From: an uncultured Eubacteriales bacterium
GTDB taxonomy: Bacteria; Bacillota; Clostridia; Christensenellales; Borkfalkiaceae
Reading direction: 5' to 3'
Length of the DNA stretch: 64,000 bases
Assembly: GCA_949747905.1 (NCBI GenBank)
Contig: CATKEF010000074.1
Coordinates: forward strand, 1 to 64,000
The notes beneath the pieces were generated by a model. It was not told the DNA's origin, did no database searches, and was given only the letters and a program-made list of their open reading frames with translations. The translations under genes were made by a program, and so were the position numbers. Position 1 is the stretch's first letter. Each line of letters opens with the position of its first letter. Shown piece by piece: positions 35,222 through 44,758 of the stretch.

Positions 35222-36598
35222 ATGGGCTTTTCGGATAAGATGAAAAATATTTTCAAGAAAGACAATAAGGACGAAACGGAGAAGAAACACTATCTTTCCG
35301 GCGCGGAAGTGCGCAATATCGCCAAGGCAAATCTTAAGATAACGCGCGAACTCGAAAAGAAGAAAAAGCGCAAAGCGGCGGAATCGGAATTCATTTCCGA
35401 AATGAAAGACAGCGGAAACATTCTCGAAATAGAAAATCTGCATTCCTATTTCTTTACCGACCAGGGCACCGTTAAGGCGGTAAACGGAGTATCTTTCAAT
35501 ATTCCGCAGGGCTCGACGGTCGGAGTCGTCGGCGAGTCCGGTTGCGGAAAGTCCGTCACCAGTATGTCGGTAATGCAGCTTCTGCAAGGTCCTCAGGGAC
35601 AGATTGTGGAAGGCAGCATTCGTTTCAAATCGCTTGACTTCAAACGCGACGAAAAAGGACAGCCTATTCCCGTATACGAATACGGCGAAAGCGGTGAAAT
35701 TCTTTACGAAGACGCATACGACAGAAAAGGCAACCCCGTTATAGACCTTGAAACGGGAAAAATAGCCAAGACGCAGAAACAAAAACGCGACGAGTACGGC
35801 ACCAGACAATACGAAATGGAAGAGAAGGTGTTCGATATCGCTCAGATGCCCATTAAAGAGATGTACCGTCTTCGCGGCAGACAGATGGCGATGATTTTTC
35901 AGGAACCGATGACTTCTCTAAATCCCGTGTTCACAATCGGCGACCAGCTTGACGAAGTTACTCTTCTGCATGTTCCCGGCGCTACAAGGCAGGAGGCTAA
36001 ACGCCGTTCCATAGAGATGTTGAATCTCGTCGGTATCGCGATGCCGGAAAGGGTTTATAAGTCTTTCCCTCACGAGCTTTCGGGCGGTATGCGCCAGAGA
36101 GTCATGATAGCCATGGCGCTTGAAGGAAATCCCCGTCTTATAATTGCGGACGAACCCACTACGGCGCTCGACGTTACCATACAGGCTCAGATTCTCGACC
36201 TCTTGCGCGGACTCAAAGACAGGATAAACGGCTCGATACTTCTTATTACTCACGATTTGGGAATTATAGCCGAAATGGCGGATTACGTCGTAGTAATGTA
36301 TGCGGGCAGAATAATAGAACAGGGCACGGCTTCCGAGATATTTCATAATCCCATGCATCCTTATACGATAGGTTTGCAGAAATCGAAGCCCACCATGCAG
36401 AGCGATTCCGACGTGCTTTTCAGTATTCCCGGAAACGTTCCCAACCCCATAAATATGCCGGATTATTGCTACTTCCGCGAACGCTGCTCCAAGTGCGTGA
36501 AAAAATGCGCGGGAGATTATCCGGAAATGATACAGGTCAGCCCTACTCATTGGGTTGCTTGCCACTTATACGCGGAGGAGAAAAAGAATGAAAATTAA
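35222..36598 (+). CDS. oppD: Oligopeptide ABC transporter ATPase with internal insertion
   Basis: A 458-residue ATPase. It has Walker A GESGCGKS (104-111), a Q-loop at IFQEP (about 227), signature LSGGMRQR, and Walker [14 protein letters not shown]. The C-terminal OppD/F domain is present, including cysteines [16 protein letters not shown] that may hold an iron-sulphur cluster as in related transporters. Two oddities: a 60-residue charged N-terminal extension and an insertion of about 70 residues (140-208) between Walker A and the Q-loop, where normal OppD has about 20 residues. It overlaps oppF. Confidence 0.9.
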   Translation: MGFSDKMKNIFKKDNKDETEKKHYLSGAEVRNIAKANLKITRELEKKKKRKAAESEFISEMKDSGNILEIENLHSYFFTDQGTVKAVNGVSFNIPQGSTVGVVGESGCGKSVTSMSVMQLLQGPQGQIVEGSIRFKSLDFKRDEKGQPIPVYEYGESGEILYEDAYDRKGNPVIDLETGKIAKTQKQKRDEYGTRQYEMEEKVFDIAQMPIKEMYRLRGRQMAMIFQEPMTSLNPVFTIGDQLDEVTLLHVPGATRQEAKRRSIEMLNLVGIAMPERVYKSFPHELSGGMRQRVMIAMALEGNPRLIIADEPTTALDVTIQAQILDLLRGLKDRINGSILLITHDLGIIAEMADYVVVMYAGRIIEQGTASEIFHNPMHPYTIGLQKSKPTMQSDSDVLFSIPGNVPNPINMPDYCYFRERCSKCVKKCAGDYPEMIQVSPTHWVACHLYAEEKKNEN

Positions 36599-37760
36599 TC
36601 TGAAAGCTCCTTTCGGAAAGAAAAAGGCCGCGGAAACGGAATCGGTCGAAGAAGAAGTTCACGTAAGCGCCGAAGAAGCGCTAAGAACGGGCGATTTCGG
36701 AAAGTTCGATGACGAGGATGAGGCGAAGAAAGAGCAGGAGGCAAGGGACGAAAAGGCGAAAGCCGACAAAGATTTACCTCCCGACCCCGACGCTCTGCTC
36801 GAAGTAAGACATCTTAAAAAATATTTCGTACTCGGCAAAAATTTAATCGGAAAACCCACAAGTTATCTCCGCGCCGTGGACGACGTTTCGTTTACTCTTA
36901 AAAAAGGCGAAACGTTGGGTATAGTCGGCGAGTCGGGTTGCGGCAAAACTACGCTCGGCAGAACGATATTAAAACTTTATCAGCCTACGAGCGGACAAAT
37001 ATTCTATAATCAACAGGATATAGCAGGCCTCAAATCGGCGAAAATGCGTCCTTTGCGCACCGAAATGCAGATAATCTTTCAGGACCCGTATTCGTCGCTT
37101 CCACCCAGAAGCACCGTAGGCGGAATTCTTTCGGAGCCTGTCAAAGTTCATAAAATCGTTCCCAAGGCGCAGACGAGAGAATACGTTCTGAATATAATGG
37201 AAAAATGCGGGCTTCGCGATTACTATTACGAACGTTATCCTCATGAATTTTCGGGCGGTCAGCGTCAGAGAATTTGTATTGCGCGCGCGCTTTCCGTAAA
37301 TCCAAAGCTCGTTGTATGCGACGAACCGGTCTCGGCGTTGGACGTGTCTATTCAGGCGCAGATAATCAACCTTTTAAAGCATTTACAGAACACCATGGGT
37401 TTCACATACCTGTTCATTTCGCACGATTTGTCCGTCGTCAAACACATTTCGGACAGAATAGGAGTAATGTATCTTGGTTCCATGGTCGAGTTCGGCGATA
37501 AAAAGAGTATTTTCTCGAACCCTTTGCATCCCTATACGCAGGCGCTGTTCTCGGCTGTTCCCAATCCCAATCCGGATGAAAAGATGAACAGAATAGTGTT
37601 GAAAGGCGATATTCCATCGCCGGCAAATCCTCCCAAGGGTTGTAAGTTCCATACTCGTTGCCCGAAGGCTATGGAAGTTTGTAAACATATAGCGCCAGTA
37701 TATAAAGAATACGAACCCGGTCATTTTGCCGCCTGTCATTGTTATCCGCAGGAAGACTGA
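36588..37760 (+). CDS. oppF: Oligopeptide ABC transporter ATPase
   Basis: A 390-residue ATPase. Walker A GESGCGKT (114-121), [13 protein letters not shown], signature FSGGQRQR, Walker [14 protein letters not shown], and the C-terminal [16 protein letters not shown] motif of OppF. About 68 acidic and lysine-rich residues precede the domain ([18 protein letters not shown]). The ORF track begins at a TTG at 36555; the ATG at 36588 is behind GGAGGAG and overlaps the oppD stop by 11 bases. Confidence 0.9.
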   Translation: MKINLKAPFGKKKAAETESVEEEVHVSAEEALRTGDFGKFDDEDEAKKEQEARDEKAKADKDLPPDPDALLEVRHLKKYFVLGKNLIGKPTSYLRAVDDVSFTLKKGETLGIVGESGCGKTTLGRTILKLYQPTSGQIFYNQQDIAGLKSAKMRPLRTEMQIIFQDPYSSLPPRSTVGGILSEPVKVHKIVPKAQTREYVLNIMEKCGLRDYYYERYPHEFSGGQRQRICIARALSVNPKLVVCDEPVSALDVSIQAQIINLLKHLQNTMGFTYLFISHDLSVVKHISDRIGVMYLGSMVEFGDKKSIFSNPLHPYTQALFSAVPNPNPDEKMNRIVLKGDIPSPANPPKGCKFHTRCPKAMEVCKHIAPVYKEYEPGHFAACHCYPQED

Positions 37761-38005
37761 TGAAAAAGAACAGGAAAGAAAAGCAGAAGAAGGAAAAAAT
37801 CATATACATCGACGACAATTCTACCGTCGCCGATATGAGCAACACACGTCGCGAAAAGAAAGGACAGAAAAAGCAGTCTACTTTCAGAGAAAAAGCGCGC
37901 ACATATTTTACCGTTGTAAAAAAAATGATTTTTCCAATGCTTGTCACTCTCCTTGCGCTAACCATTGCCTATCTGGTTGTGCTTGCGGTTGCGGGGAGAT
38001 TGTGA
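37760..38005 (+). CDS. Small basic membrane protein of the opp operon
   Basis: An 81-residue protein not recognised as a known family. The first 30 residues are very basic ([19 protein letters not shown]), the middle contains STVADMSN, and the C-terminus is one hydrophobic helix (FPMLVTLLALTIAYLVVLAVAG). The ATG shares one base with the oppF stop (TGATG), so translation is coupled. The track's start at 37739 is upstream inside oppF and less likely. It is followed by a terminator. It may be an accessory subunit of the transporter. Confidence 0.7.
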   Translation: MKKNRKEKQKKEKIIYIDDNSTVADMSNTRREKKGQKKQSTFREKARTYFTVVKKMIFPMLVTLLALTIAYLVVLAVAGRL

Positions 38006-38027
38006 AAAATTATAATTTAATGTATTG

Positions 38028-38053
38028 AGTCCGACTTAAAGTCGGACTTTTTG
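38028..38053 (+). terminator. Terminator of the opp operon
   Basis: AGTCCGACTT pairs with AAGTCGGACT around A, followed by TTTTTG. Confidence 0.85.
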
Positions 38054-38100
38054 TTTGATTTTCAATTATATTCGAGCAAAAGAAAACATCGGCATTTTCA

Positions 38101-38129
38101 TTGATTTTTGATTGAGCGTATAGTATAAT
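38101..38129 (+). promoter_or_regulatory. Promoter of the surface-glycan operon
   Basis: TTGATT (38101-38106), 17 bases, TATAAT (38124-38129). The start near 38136 is 33 bases before the first gene. No internal promoter or terminator is evident before the hairpin at 50564. Confidence 0.72.
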
Positions 38130-38168
38130 TTATATGTATAAATGTAAATAAGATAAACAGGCGTATTT

Positions 38169-39371
38169 ATGAATATAAAATTTTCGCCTCCCGATATTTC
38201 AGAACTTGAAATTAACGAAGTTACGGAGGCTTTGAAATCGGGATGGATAACAACCGGTCCCAGAGTAAAGAATCTCGAAAAACAAATTGCGGAATACGTC
38301 GGCGCGCCTAAATGCGTCTGCCTGAATTCCCAGACAGCTTGCGCGGAAATGGCTTTGCGCGTTCTCGGAATAGGCGCGGGAGACGAGGTCATTACAACCG
38401 CGTATACTTATACGGCGACCGCGTCCGTTATTTGTCATGTCGGTGCAAAACCCGTGCTCGTAGATATTCAGGCGGACAGCGCGGAAATGGACTACGAAAA
38501 ATTGGCTGCCGCAGTCAACGGGCATACCAAGGCGATAATTCCCGTTGATTTGGGCGGAGTTCCCTGCGATTACGACAAAATTTTCAATATAGCGGAAAGC
38601 AAGAAAAATATTTTCGTTCCGTCGAACGCGATACAAAAAGCTATAGGGAGACCGATTGTTTTGGCTGATACCGCGCATGCGTTCGGGGCTGAGCAAAAGG
38701 GAAAAAAAGTCGGAAGTATAGCCGATTTTTCGGCGTTTTCCTTTCATGCCGTGAAGAATTTCACGACGGGAGAGGGCGGCGCTTTGACCTGGAGGCATAT
38801 CGAAGGTATAGATGACGAGGATATTTACAGGCAGTTGCAGCTTTTGTCTTTGCACGGTCAGTCCAAAGACGCGCTTGCTAAAACTCAGCTCGGTGCTTGG
38901 GAGTACGATATCGTCGGAACCTGGTACAAGTGCAATATGACCGATATCGCCGCCGCTATGGGACTTGCGCAAATGAAACGCTATCCCGCAATGCTTGTGC
39001 GCAGAAGACAGCTGATAGAGAAGTACGATTCGGCTTTCAAACCGCTCGGTATAAAAGTTCTGCCGCATTACGGGGACGGAAATATTTCATCGGGACATCT
39101 TTATTTGGCGCGTGTTCCGGGAATCAACGAAGAACAGCGAAACGAAATTATCAAAAAGATGGCGCAGTGCGGCGTTGCCTGTAACGTTCATTACAAGCCG
39201 TTGCCCATGCATACGGCATATAAAAAGTTGGGTTTCGATATCAAAGATTATCCGAACGCTTATGCATTTTACGCCAATGAGATAACTTTACCGTTGCATA
39301 CTTGCCTTACCGATGAGGAAGTTGACTATATAATTGAATATTTTACCGATATTGTCGGAGAATATATATAA
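38169..39371 (+). CDS. DegT/DnrJ/EryC1/StrS sugar aminotransferase
   Basis: A 400-residue PLP enzyme that makes amino sugars from nucleotide-linked keto sugars. The substrate-binding loop SGWITTGPRV, the pocket LADTAHAFGA, and the PLP lysine in SFHAVKNFTTGEGG are all present. The matching UDP-sugar dehydratase is not in the window, so the sugar cannot be named. First gene of the glycan operon. Its stop overlaps the ATG of the next gene by one base. Confidence 0.87.
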   Translation: MNIKFSPPDISELEINEVTEALKSGWITTGPRVKNLEKQIAEYVGAPKCVCLNSQTACAEMALRVLGIGAGDEVITTAYTYTATASVICHVGAKPVLVDIQADSAEMDYEKLAAAVNGHTKAIIPVDLGGVPCDYDKIFNIAESKKNIFVPSNAIQKAIGRPIVLADTAHAFGAEQKGKKVGSIADFSAFSFHAVKNFTTGEGGALTWRHIEGIDDEDIYRQLQLLSLHGQSKDALAKTQLGAWEYDIVGTWYKCNMTDIAAAMGLAQMKRYPAMLVRRRQLIEKYDSAFKPLGIKVLPHYGDGNISSGHLYLARVPGINEEQRNEIIKKMAQCGVACNVHYKPLPMHTAYKKLGFDIKDYPNAYAFYANEITLPLHTCLTDEEVDYIIEYFTDIVGEYI

Positions 39372-40060
39372 TGCTTATTAAAAAATGGGACAAGTTGCCG
39401 CAGGAAATGCGTAACGATGCGGTGCGCCCGTATTACGAAATACTCAGGAAAAGGAATTTCAGTCTTTTCTGGAAACGTTGTTTCGATATTTTCGTTTCTA
39501 CGATTATGCTGATATTATTGTCTCCTGTTTTTCTTGTGCTTGCTATTGCGATAAAAATCGATTCCGAGGGTCCCGTTTTTTTCAGGCAGCAGAGGGTCAC
39601 ACAATACGGAGCTGTTTTCAGAATTTTCAAATTCAGAACTATGGTGAACGGCGCCGATAAAAAAGGTTCGCAGGTAACGCTCGGCAACGATTGCAGGGTG
39701 ACGAAAGTAGGTAAATTCATACGCAAGTGCCGTCTTGACGAAGTAAGTCAACTTATAGATGTTTGGCGCGGAACAATGACTTTCGTAGGTACGCGACCTG
39801 AAGTAAAAAAATATGTCGACAGATATACCGACGAAATGTACGCCACGCTTTTGTTGCCTGCGGGGGTGACGAGCGAGGCGAGTATAAAGTTTAAAGATGA
39901 AGCAGAGCTTTTGAAAGACGCGGAGAACGCGGACGAAACTTACGTCAACGAAGTGTTGCCGAAAAAGATGGAATATAATCTTCGTTCCGTCGAAAAATAC
40001 GGCTTTTGGCGGGATATCGGCGTTATGTTCAGAACCGTGGGTGCGGTGTTGAAGAGGTAG
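39371..40060 (+). CDS. Polyprenyl-phosphate sugar-1-phosphate transferase
   Basis: A 229-residue monotopic phosphoglycosyltransferase of the WcaJ/PglC type. One N-terminal helix (IFVSTIMLILLSPVFLVLAIAI) precedes SEGPVFFRQQRV, FKFRTM, the Asp-Glu pair in RLDEVSQ, and GTRPEV, all family hallmarks. It starts glycan assembly by placing a sugar phosphate on undecaprenyl phosphate. Together with the aminotransferase this suggests that the first sugar may be an amino sugar. Confidence 0.87.
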   Translation: MLIKKWDKLPQEMRNDAVRPYYEILRKRNFSLFWKRCFDIFVSTIMLILLSPVFLVLAIAIKIDSEGPVFFRQQRVTQYGAVFRIFKFRTMVNGADKKGSQVTLGNDCRVTKVGKFIRKCRLDEVSQLIDVWRGTMTFVGTRPEVKKYVDRYTDEMYATLLLPAGVTSEASIKFKDEAELLKDAENADETYVNEVLPKKMEYNLRSVEKYGFWRDIGVMFRTVGAVLKR

Positions 40061-40062
40061 AA

Positions 40063-40881
40063 GTGGAAAAATTCTCCGTTTTAATGTCTTTGTATATTAA
40101 GGAAAAGGCGGCGTACTTTGAAGAATGCATAAAAAGCATTCTTAATCAGACTGTTTTGCCCGACGAGATAGTTATAGTGAAAGACGGACCTTTGACGCCG
40201 GAACTCGAAGCTGTTCTTACTAGCTATGTCGAAGCCGACGAGGGGCGATATAAAATTGTACCGCTCGAAGTTAACGTCGGACTGGGCGCGGCGCTCGCTG
40301 AAGGTATTTTACACTGTTCTAACGATATTGTCGCGAGAATGGATACAGATGACATCGCCGTTCCGGACAGATTCGAAATTCAGTTGCAAAAATTCGAAGA
40401 TAATCACGAACTGGATATTTGCGGAAGTCACGTACTGGAATTCGAAGGAAATATACAAAACGTCGTTGCGCAGAGAAAAGTGCCTCTGGACGATAAATCA
40501 ATCAAGAAATATCAGAAGAAGCGCGACGCTTTCAATCATATGACGGTTATGTTCAAAAAATCGGCTGTATTGAGAGCGGGAAATTACAGGGCGTGCCCTT
40601 TGATGGAAGATTCCTTGCTTTGGGTCAATATGTTTTTATCGGGAACAACGGCTGAAAACGTCGATGGGTTTCTGGTTTATGCCCGAATAGGAAAGGATAT
40701 GTTCGAACGCCGCGGCGGGCTGAGTTATTATAAAAAATACCTTGCGGGCAGAAAACAAATATATAAAACAGGTTATATAAACTTTTTCGAATATCATATG
40801 TCGCTCTTTGTTCAATTTATCGTTTGCATTATGCCAAATAAACTTCGCGGAATGATATTCAAGAAATTTTTACACCGCTGA
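40063..40881 (+). CDS. Glycosyltransferase family 2 (AmsE-like)
   Basis: A 272-residue GT-A glycosyltransferase. It has FSVLMSLYIKEK at the N-terminus, NVGLGAALAEG, and the metal-binding DxD in ARMDTDDIA. The closest type by feel is AmsE, which adds sugars to lipid-linked repeat units at the cytosolic face. The track starts at 40006 inside the upstream gene; GTG at 40063 gives the family N-terminus, with GAAGAGG upstream. Donor sugar unknown. Confidence 0.8.
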   Translation: MEKFSVLMSLYIKEKAAYFEECIKSILNQTVLPDEIVIVKDGPLTPELEAVLTSYVEADEGRYKIVPLEVNVGLGAALAEGILHCSNDIVARMDTDDIAVPDRFEIQLQKFEDNHELDICGSHVLEFEGNIQNVVAQRKVPLDDKSIKKYQKKRDAFNHMTVMFKKSAVLRAGNYRACPLMEDSLLWVNMFLSGTTAENVDGFLVYARIGKDMFERRGGLSYYKKYLAGRKQIYKTGYINFFEYHMSLFVQFIVCIMPNKLRGMIFKKFLHR

Positions 40882-40893
40882 AATCGTATCGAA

Positions 40894-41718
40894 ATGAACA
40901 GATTAATAGATTCGGAAAAATTAAAAGAAATAGAGACTGATTTATTGAAATCGGTTGACGAGATTTGCAGAAAAGAAAATTTCAGGTATTCTCTCGGCGG
41001 CGGCACTCTGTTGGGAGCCGTAAGACACAAGGGGTTTATTCCCTGGGACGACGACATCGACATAATGATGCCTCGCCCCGATTACGACGCGTTTATTTCT
41101 TATTGCCTTTCCAACGCCGTTCCTTTCGGGATAAAATCGTTTGAGAACGACAAAAATTATGTGGACTTGTCCGCAAAAATTTACAATACGGAAACTATTT
41201 TAAAAGATGACAATATTGCGGGCGGGAGCGATATCGGCGTAAATATCGATGTTTTTCCCGTCGACGGTCTCGGCAATACGTATGAAGAGGCAAAAAAGAT
41301 TTTCGATTCTACGTCTTTCAAGCGCAATTTGCTGGTCGCGGCTCAGTGGAGAAAGTTTTTCAAATCAAAAACGCATTCCTGGTATTACGAACCGTTTCGT
41401 TTCTTGTTTTTCCTCATGAGCAGATTTGTAAATAAAAGCAAGCTGTTCGATTCTATACAGAAAAAATATAAAAACGTCGATTTCGACAATGTGAATTTCG
41501 CCGCTGCAGTGGGCGGTTCGTATCGCGAAAAAGAAATTCTTCCGAAAAGCGTTTTTGCAAATTATGTATCATTGCCGTTTGAGGGCAGCGAGTTTAAAGC
41601 AATTGCCGATTACGATAAGTACTTATCAAGTTTGTACGGCGAATATATGAAGTTGCCGCCGGAAGAAAAGAGAGTTTCTCATCACACTTTTATTGCTTAC
41701 TATAAAACCGAGGATTAA
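40894..41718 (+). CDS. LicD family phosphotransferase
   Basis: A 274-residue protein with LGGGTLLGAVRHKGFIPWDDDID, the nucleotidyltransferase-fold core of LicD. LicD proteins move phosphocholine, or a similar phospho-substituent, from a CDP carrier to a sugar. No choline uptake or licC gene is present, but a CTP-using IspD-like enzyme is encoded three genes downstream, which may supply the CDP-linked donor. GC content starts to fall here. Confidence 0.83.
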   Translation: MNRLIDSEKLKEIETDLLKSVDEICRKENFRYSLGGGTLLGAVRHKGFIPWDDDIDIMMPRPDYDAFISYCLSNAVPFGIKSFENDKNYVDLSAKIYNTETILKDDNIAGGSDIGVNIDVFPVDGLGNTYEEAKKIFDSTSFKRNLLVAAQWRKFFKSKTHSWYYEPFRFLFFLMSRFVNKSKLFDSIQKKYKNVDFDNVNFAAAVGGSYREKEILPKSVFANYVSLPFEGSEFKAIADYDKYLSSLYGEYMKLPPEEKRVSHHTFIAYYKTED

Positions 41719-41721
41719 AAT

Positions 41722-42645
41722 ATGAACAGAATAGCTGTTTTGATGAGTACCTATAACGGTGAAAAATATCTGCGCGAGCAATTGGACAGCTTATTGAATC
41801 AAAAAGGCGTCATATCGGATATATTCGTTCGCGACGACGGTTCTTGCGACGGAACAAAAAATATATTGTGCGAGTACGAAGAAAAGCACAGTAATATTCA
41901 TTTGTCATTCGGCAAAAACATAGGTGTAGGCAACTCGTTTATGAATTTGCTATATTCTATACCTGATGATTACGATTATTATGCATTTTCCGATCAGGAC
42001 GATATATGGGAAGATGTGAAACTTACCGAAGGTATAAAGGTGCTTGAAAAAAGCGGAAGACAATTGTATGCTTCGAATATGGAGTGCGTGGATAAGGACG
42101 GAACTTCACTCGGAATAAGGTTTACAGACGATACTAAAATATGTATTTCTCCGATTAACATATTGGGTTTTAATATGTTGGCAGGGTGTACTTTGATAAT
42201 GACAAATAAATTTTACAAATTTTTATCAAAAATAGAGAACCGTCCGTCAACTGAGCTTCTTAATATACGAATTCATGATGTATGGTGCGTTATGGTTGCA
42301 GCCATATATGACGAAATAATTTATGACGAAAAATCTTTTATAAAATATAGACAGCATAATAACAATGCTTCGGGTGGAGTTAAAGTCAGTCGGCTTAAAG
42401 TATTCAAAACCCGAGTGAAAAAGATTTTTAATAAAAAATTAAGAAATTGCAGAAGTAGGTTGGCTAAAGAAATTTGTTTAAAATTTCCGGATAGAGCCAA
42501 AGATTATCCCGAATTAAAAATTTGCGCTGATTCAAATAAATTTCATTCTAAAAAATGGATTATTAAAAATAATAAGTTGTTCACTGAAAATACAAATGAA
42601 AGTTCTGCCTTTTTTATCCTTAAAGTTTTGTTGAATTTGATTTAA
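41722..42645 (+). CDS. Glycosyltransferase family 2, rhamnosyltransferase-like
   Basis: A 307-residue GT-A enzyme. STYNGEKYLREQLDSLLNQ, RDDGSCDGT, NIGVGNSFMNLL and FSDQDDIW are the hallmarks of bacterial rhamnosyltransferase-type GT2 proteins. The operon also carries rmlABDC for dTDP-L-rhamnose, which supports rhamnose as donor (inference). AT content rises sharply toward the 3' end, where Lys, Asn and Ile codons dominate. Confidence 0.8.
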   Translation: MNRIAVLMSTYNGEKYLREQLDSLLNQKGVISDIFVRDDGSCDGTKNILCEYEEKHSNIHLSFGKNIGVGNSFMNLLYSIPDDYDYYAFSDQDDIWEDVKLTEGIKVLEKSGRQLYASNMECVDKDGTSLGIRFTDDTKICISPINILGFNMLAGCTLIMTNKFYKFLSKIENRPSTELLNIRIHDVWCVMVAAIYDEIIYDEKSFIKYRQHNNNASGGVKVSRLKVFKTRVKKIFNKKLRNCRSRLAKEICLKFPDRAKDYPELKICADSNKFHSKKWIIKNNKLFTENTNESSAFFILKVLLNLI

Positions 42646-42666
42646 ATTCAGTGTTATTGTACAATT

Positions 42667-44007
42667 ATGATAATATTAATGCTCTTTATTTTTATATTAT
42701 TTATTATAATTGCTTATTTTAAAGGAAAAAGAAATTTACTTTCTCCTTGGTTTTTACTGTGTTCGATGTTTTTGATAACTTATTCTATAGTTTTATTTAA
42801 TTATAAGAATTGGGAAGTCAGAATTAATGAGAAATTTGTCTTATATATAAGTACTGCTTTAATAGCTTTTGGAATCGGTACTTTATTAATCAATAAAACA
42901 CAAGTTTGTAAAAGTAATAATCGTTGTACTTCAATTTGGAATTACAATGATTTGGAGTTTCAATTTAAATATCCTGTAAATATTTTAATGTTTGCATCTC
43001 TTGCGTTTGCATTCGGATATGTATATAAATTATTTTCCGATGTTTCCGGCGCCGGGTCCTTAACGGAGATGTTAAGAAAGATTTACGACAACAGAATAAA
43101 CGAACAATATACTCCGGGGTTTATTTTCAATCAAATGTCGGAGATAGTAAGAGCAATTGCTTATTTAAATACTTACAAACTTTTTTTAAGATTCTATTCC
43201 AAAACCGATAAAACAAGTTTCATAAAAATTTTTATACCGATATTGGTTTTATTGATTACTGCGCTTATATCTACGGATAGAAATATTTTTTTGCGATACG
43301 GCATTTACTTTGTTTGTTTATGGATGTTTTTTTATTATAATCATTGTAAAAGCAAAAATGTAAACGGTAGAATTATTATAGGTATTATAGTAATCGGTGT
43401 TATAATTTTTATATTGTTTTACATTATGGGAAAGATGAAATTATACGGGTCAAGTTTCTCTAGAGCATTGAGTATTTACGGTGGTTCGGGTCTGTATAAT
43501 TTTAATTTGTGGCTTGAAACTTTTGACGAGCCTTTAAAATATGGTCAATCTACTTTTACTCAATTTTTGGATTCCGTCGGTGTACTTCTTAAATTTATAG
43601 GTGTTGATTTACATGGTTCGGTAGAGAAGGTAGATGCATATATTAAATTCACATCGTCAAACGGATATGTTTACAGTTCAAATATATATAGTGCTTTGAA
43701 ACCGTATGTTGAAGATTTCGGATATTTCGGTGTAATATTCTTTCCGTTTATTATGGGCGTGTGCTATCAGTTTCTATTTTTAAAAGCAAAAAAGAGTAAA
43801 TGCGGATTTTCTTGGATAGCATACAGCCTTTTGATTTATCCGATTATATTCTTCCCGATTTTGGAACAATTGTTCAGAAGATTTCATTTCGGATTTGTTT
43901 ATGAGGTGGGTTGGTTAACTATTTTATATCTTTTCGTGTTTGTTAGAAATAAATATAAAATTTGCAGGAATAAACGTGTAACGCTAGGTGGAACACAGAA
44001 ATGTTAA
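42667..44007 (+). CDS. Wzy-type repeat-unit polymerase
   Basis: A 446-residue polytopic membrane protein with about ten hydrophobic helices and one large external loop (about residues 265-330; SRALSIYGGSGLYNFNLW). This is the layout of Wzy oligosaccharide repeat-unit polymerases. Sequence is very divergent, as is usual for the family, so the call rests on topology and on the flippase and transferases around it. The gene is strikingly AT-rich (by eye under one third GC) compared with both sides. No Shine-Dalgarno site is visible before the ATG. Confidence 0.7.
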   Translation: MIILMLFIFILFIIIAYFKGKRNLLSPWFLLCSMFLITYSIVLFNYKNWEVRINEKFVLYISTALIAFGIGTLLINKTQVCKSNNRCTSIWNYNDLEFQFKYPVNILMFASLAFAFGYVYKLFSDVSGAGSLTEMLRKIYDNRINEQYTPGFIFNQMSEIVRAIAYLNTYKLFLRFYSKTDKTSFIKIFIPILVLLITALISTDRNIFLRYGIYFVCLWMFFYYNHCKSKNVNGRIIIGIIVIGVIIFILFYIMGKMKLYGSSFSRALSIYGGSGLYNFNLWLETFDEPLKYGQSTFTQFLDSVGVLLKFIGVDLHGSVEKVDAYIKFTSSNGYVYSSNIYSALKPYVEDFGYFGVIFFPFIMGVCYQFLFLKAKKSKCGFSWIAYSLLIYPIIFFPILEQLFRRFHFGFVYEVGWLTILYLFVFVRNKYKICRNKRVTLGGTQKC

Positions 44008-44747
44008 GTTATAAAATTATGAATATCGGAGTAATTTTTGCCGGCGGAGTCGGCAGCAGAATGCATAGTAAAGAGATGCCCAAACAGTTTCTCAGCGTTC
44101 ACGGTAAGCCGATAATAATTCATACTCTCGAACATTTCGAGAAAAACGGCGAAATAGATGCAGTAGTTGTCGCATGCGTTCGGGAATGGATACCTCATTT
44201 GAAGGAATTGATTTACAAATACAGAATCGATAAGGTAAAGGAAATCGTAAGCGGAGGGGAGACGGGTCAGCTGTCTATTTATAACGGATTATGCGCGGCA
44301 AAGCGAATTGCCGGAAACGGCAAATCGATTGTCCTCATTCATGACGGAGTACGCCCTCTTATAACATCCGGATTGCTTTCGGAAAATATCGATTGCGTAA
44401 GAAAAAACGGGTCTGCGATAACTGCGGGAATAGTAAAGGAAACCATAGTTATTACCGACGATAAGGGGCGAGTGGAACAGGTGCCTTTGAGGCTCAATTC
44501 GAGAGTCGCCAAAGCTCCGCAGAGTTTTTGGTTGGATGATATTCTGTCCGCTCACGAGAGAGCGCTTAGCGAAAATATCACAAATTTCGTGGATTCATGC
44601 ACGCTTATGAATAAGTACGGATATAAACTGCACATGTTGGACGGTCCGTATGAAAACATTAAAATAACCACGCCCGACGATTTTTACACCATGCGGGCAA
44701 TACTTGACGCAAAAGAAAACGCTCAGATATACGGCTATAATGATTAG
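44001..44747 (+). CDS. IspD/TarI-like cytidylyltransferase
   Basis: A 248-residue CTP:phosphate-alcohol cytidylyltransferase. IFAGGVGSRMHSKEMPKQFL is the CTP-binding loop, and HDGVRPLI and PQSFW are family motifs. The setting in a glycan operon, next to an SDR enzyme and LicD, suggests a TarI/BcsI-like role making a CDP-polyol (ribitol or glycerol type) rather than isoprenoid synthesis. Start at 44001 is favoured by AGGTGG upstream; an ATG at 44019 gives the tidier family N-terminus but has no ribosome site. GC content returns to normal at this gene. Confidence 0.78.
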   Translation: MLSYKIMNIGVIFAGGVGSRMHSKEMPKQFLSVHGKPIIIHTLEHFEKNGEIDAVVVACVREWIPHLKELIYKYRIDKVKEIVSGGETGQLSIYNGLCAAKRIAGNGKSIVLIHDGVRPLITSGLLSENIDCVRKNGSAITAGIVKETIVITDDKGRVEQVPLRLNSRVAKAPQSFWLDDILSAHERALSENITNFVDSCTLMNKYGYKLHMLDGPYENIKITTPDDFYTMRAILDAKENAQIYGYND

Positions 44748-44758
44748 GAGATAATCGT

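Noticed and set aside
44001-44747. Housekeeping ispD for isoprenoid synthesis
   Set aside because: It cannot be excluded, but the setting between wzy, SDR and wzx genes and the neighbouring LicD favour a glycan role; no other isoprenoid gene is nearby.
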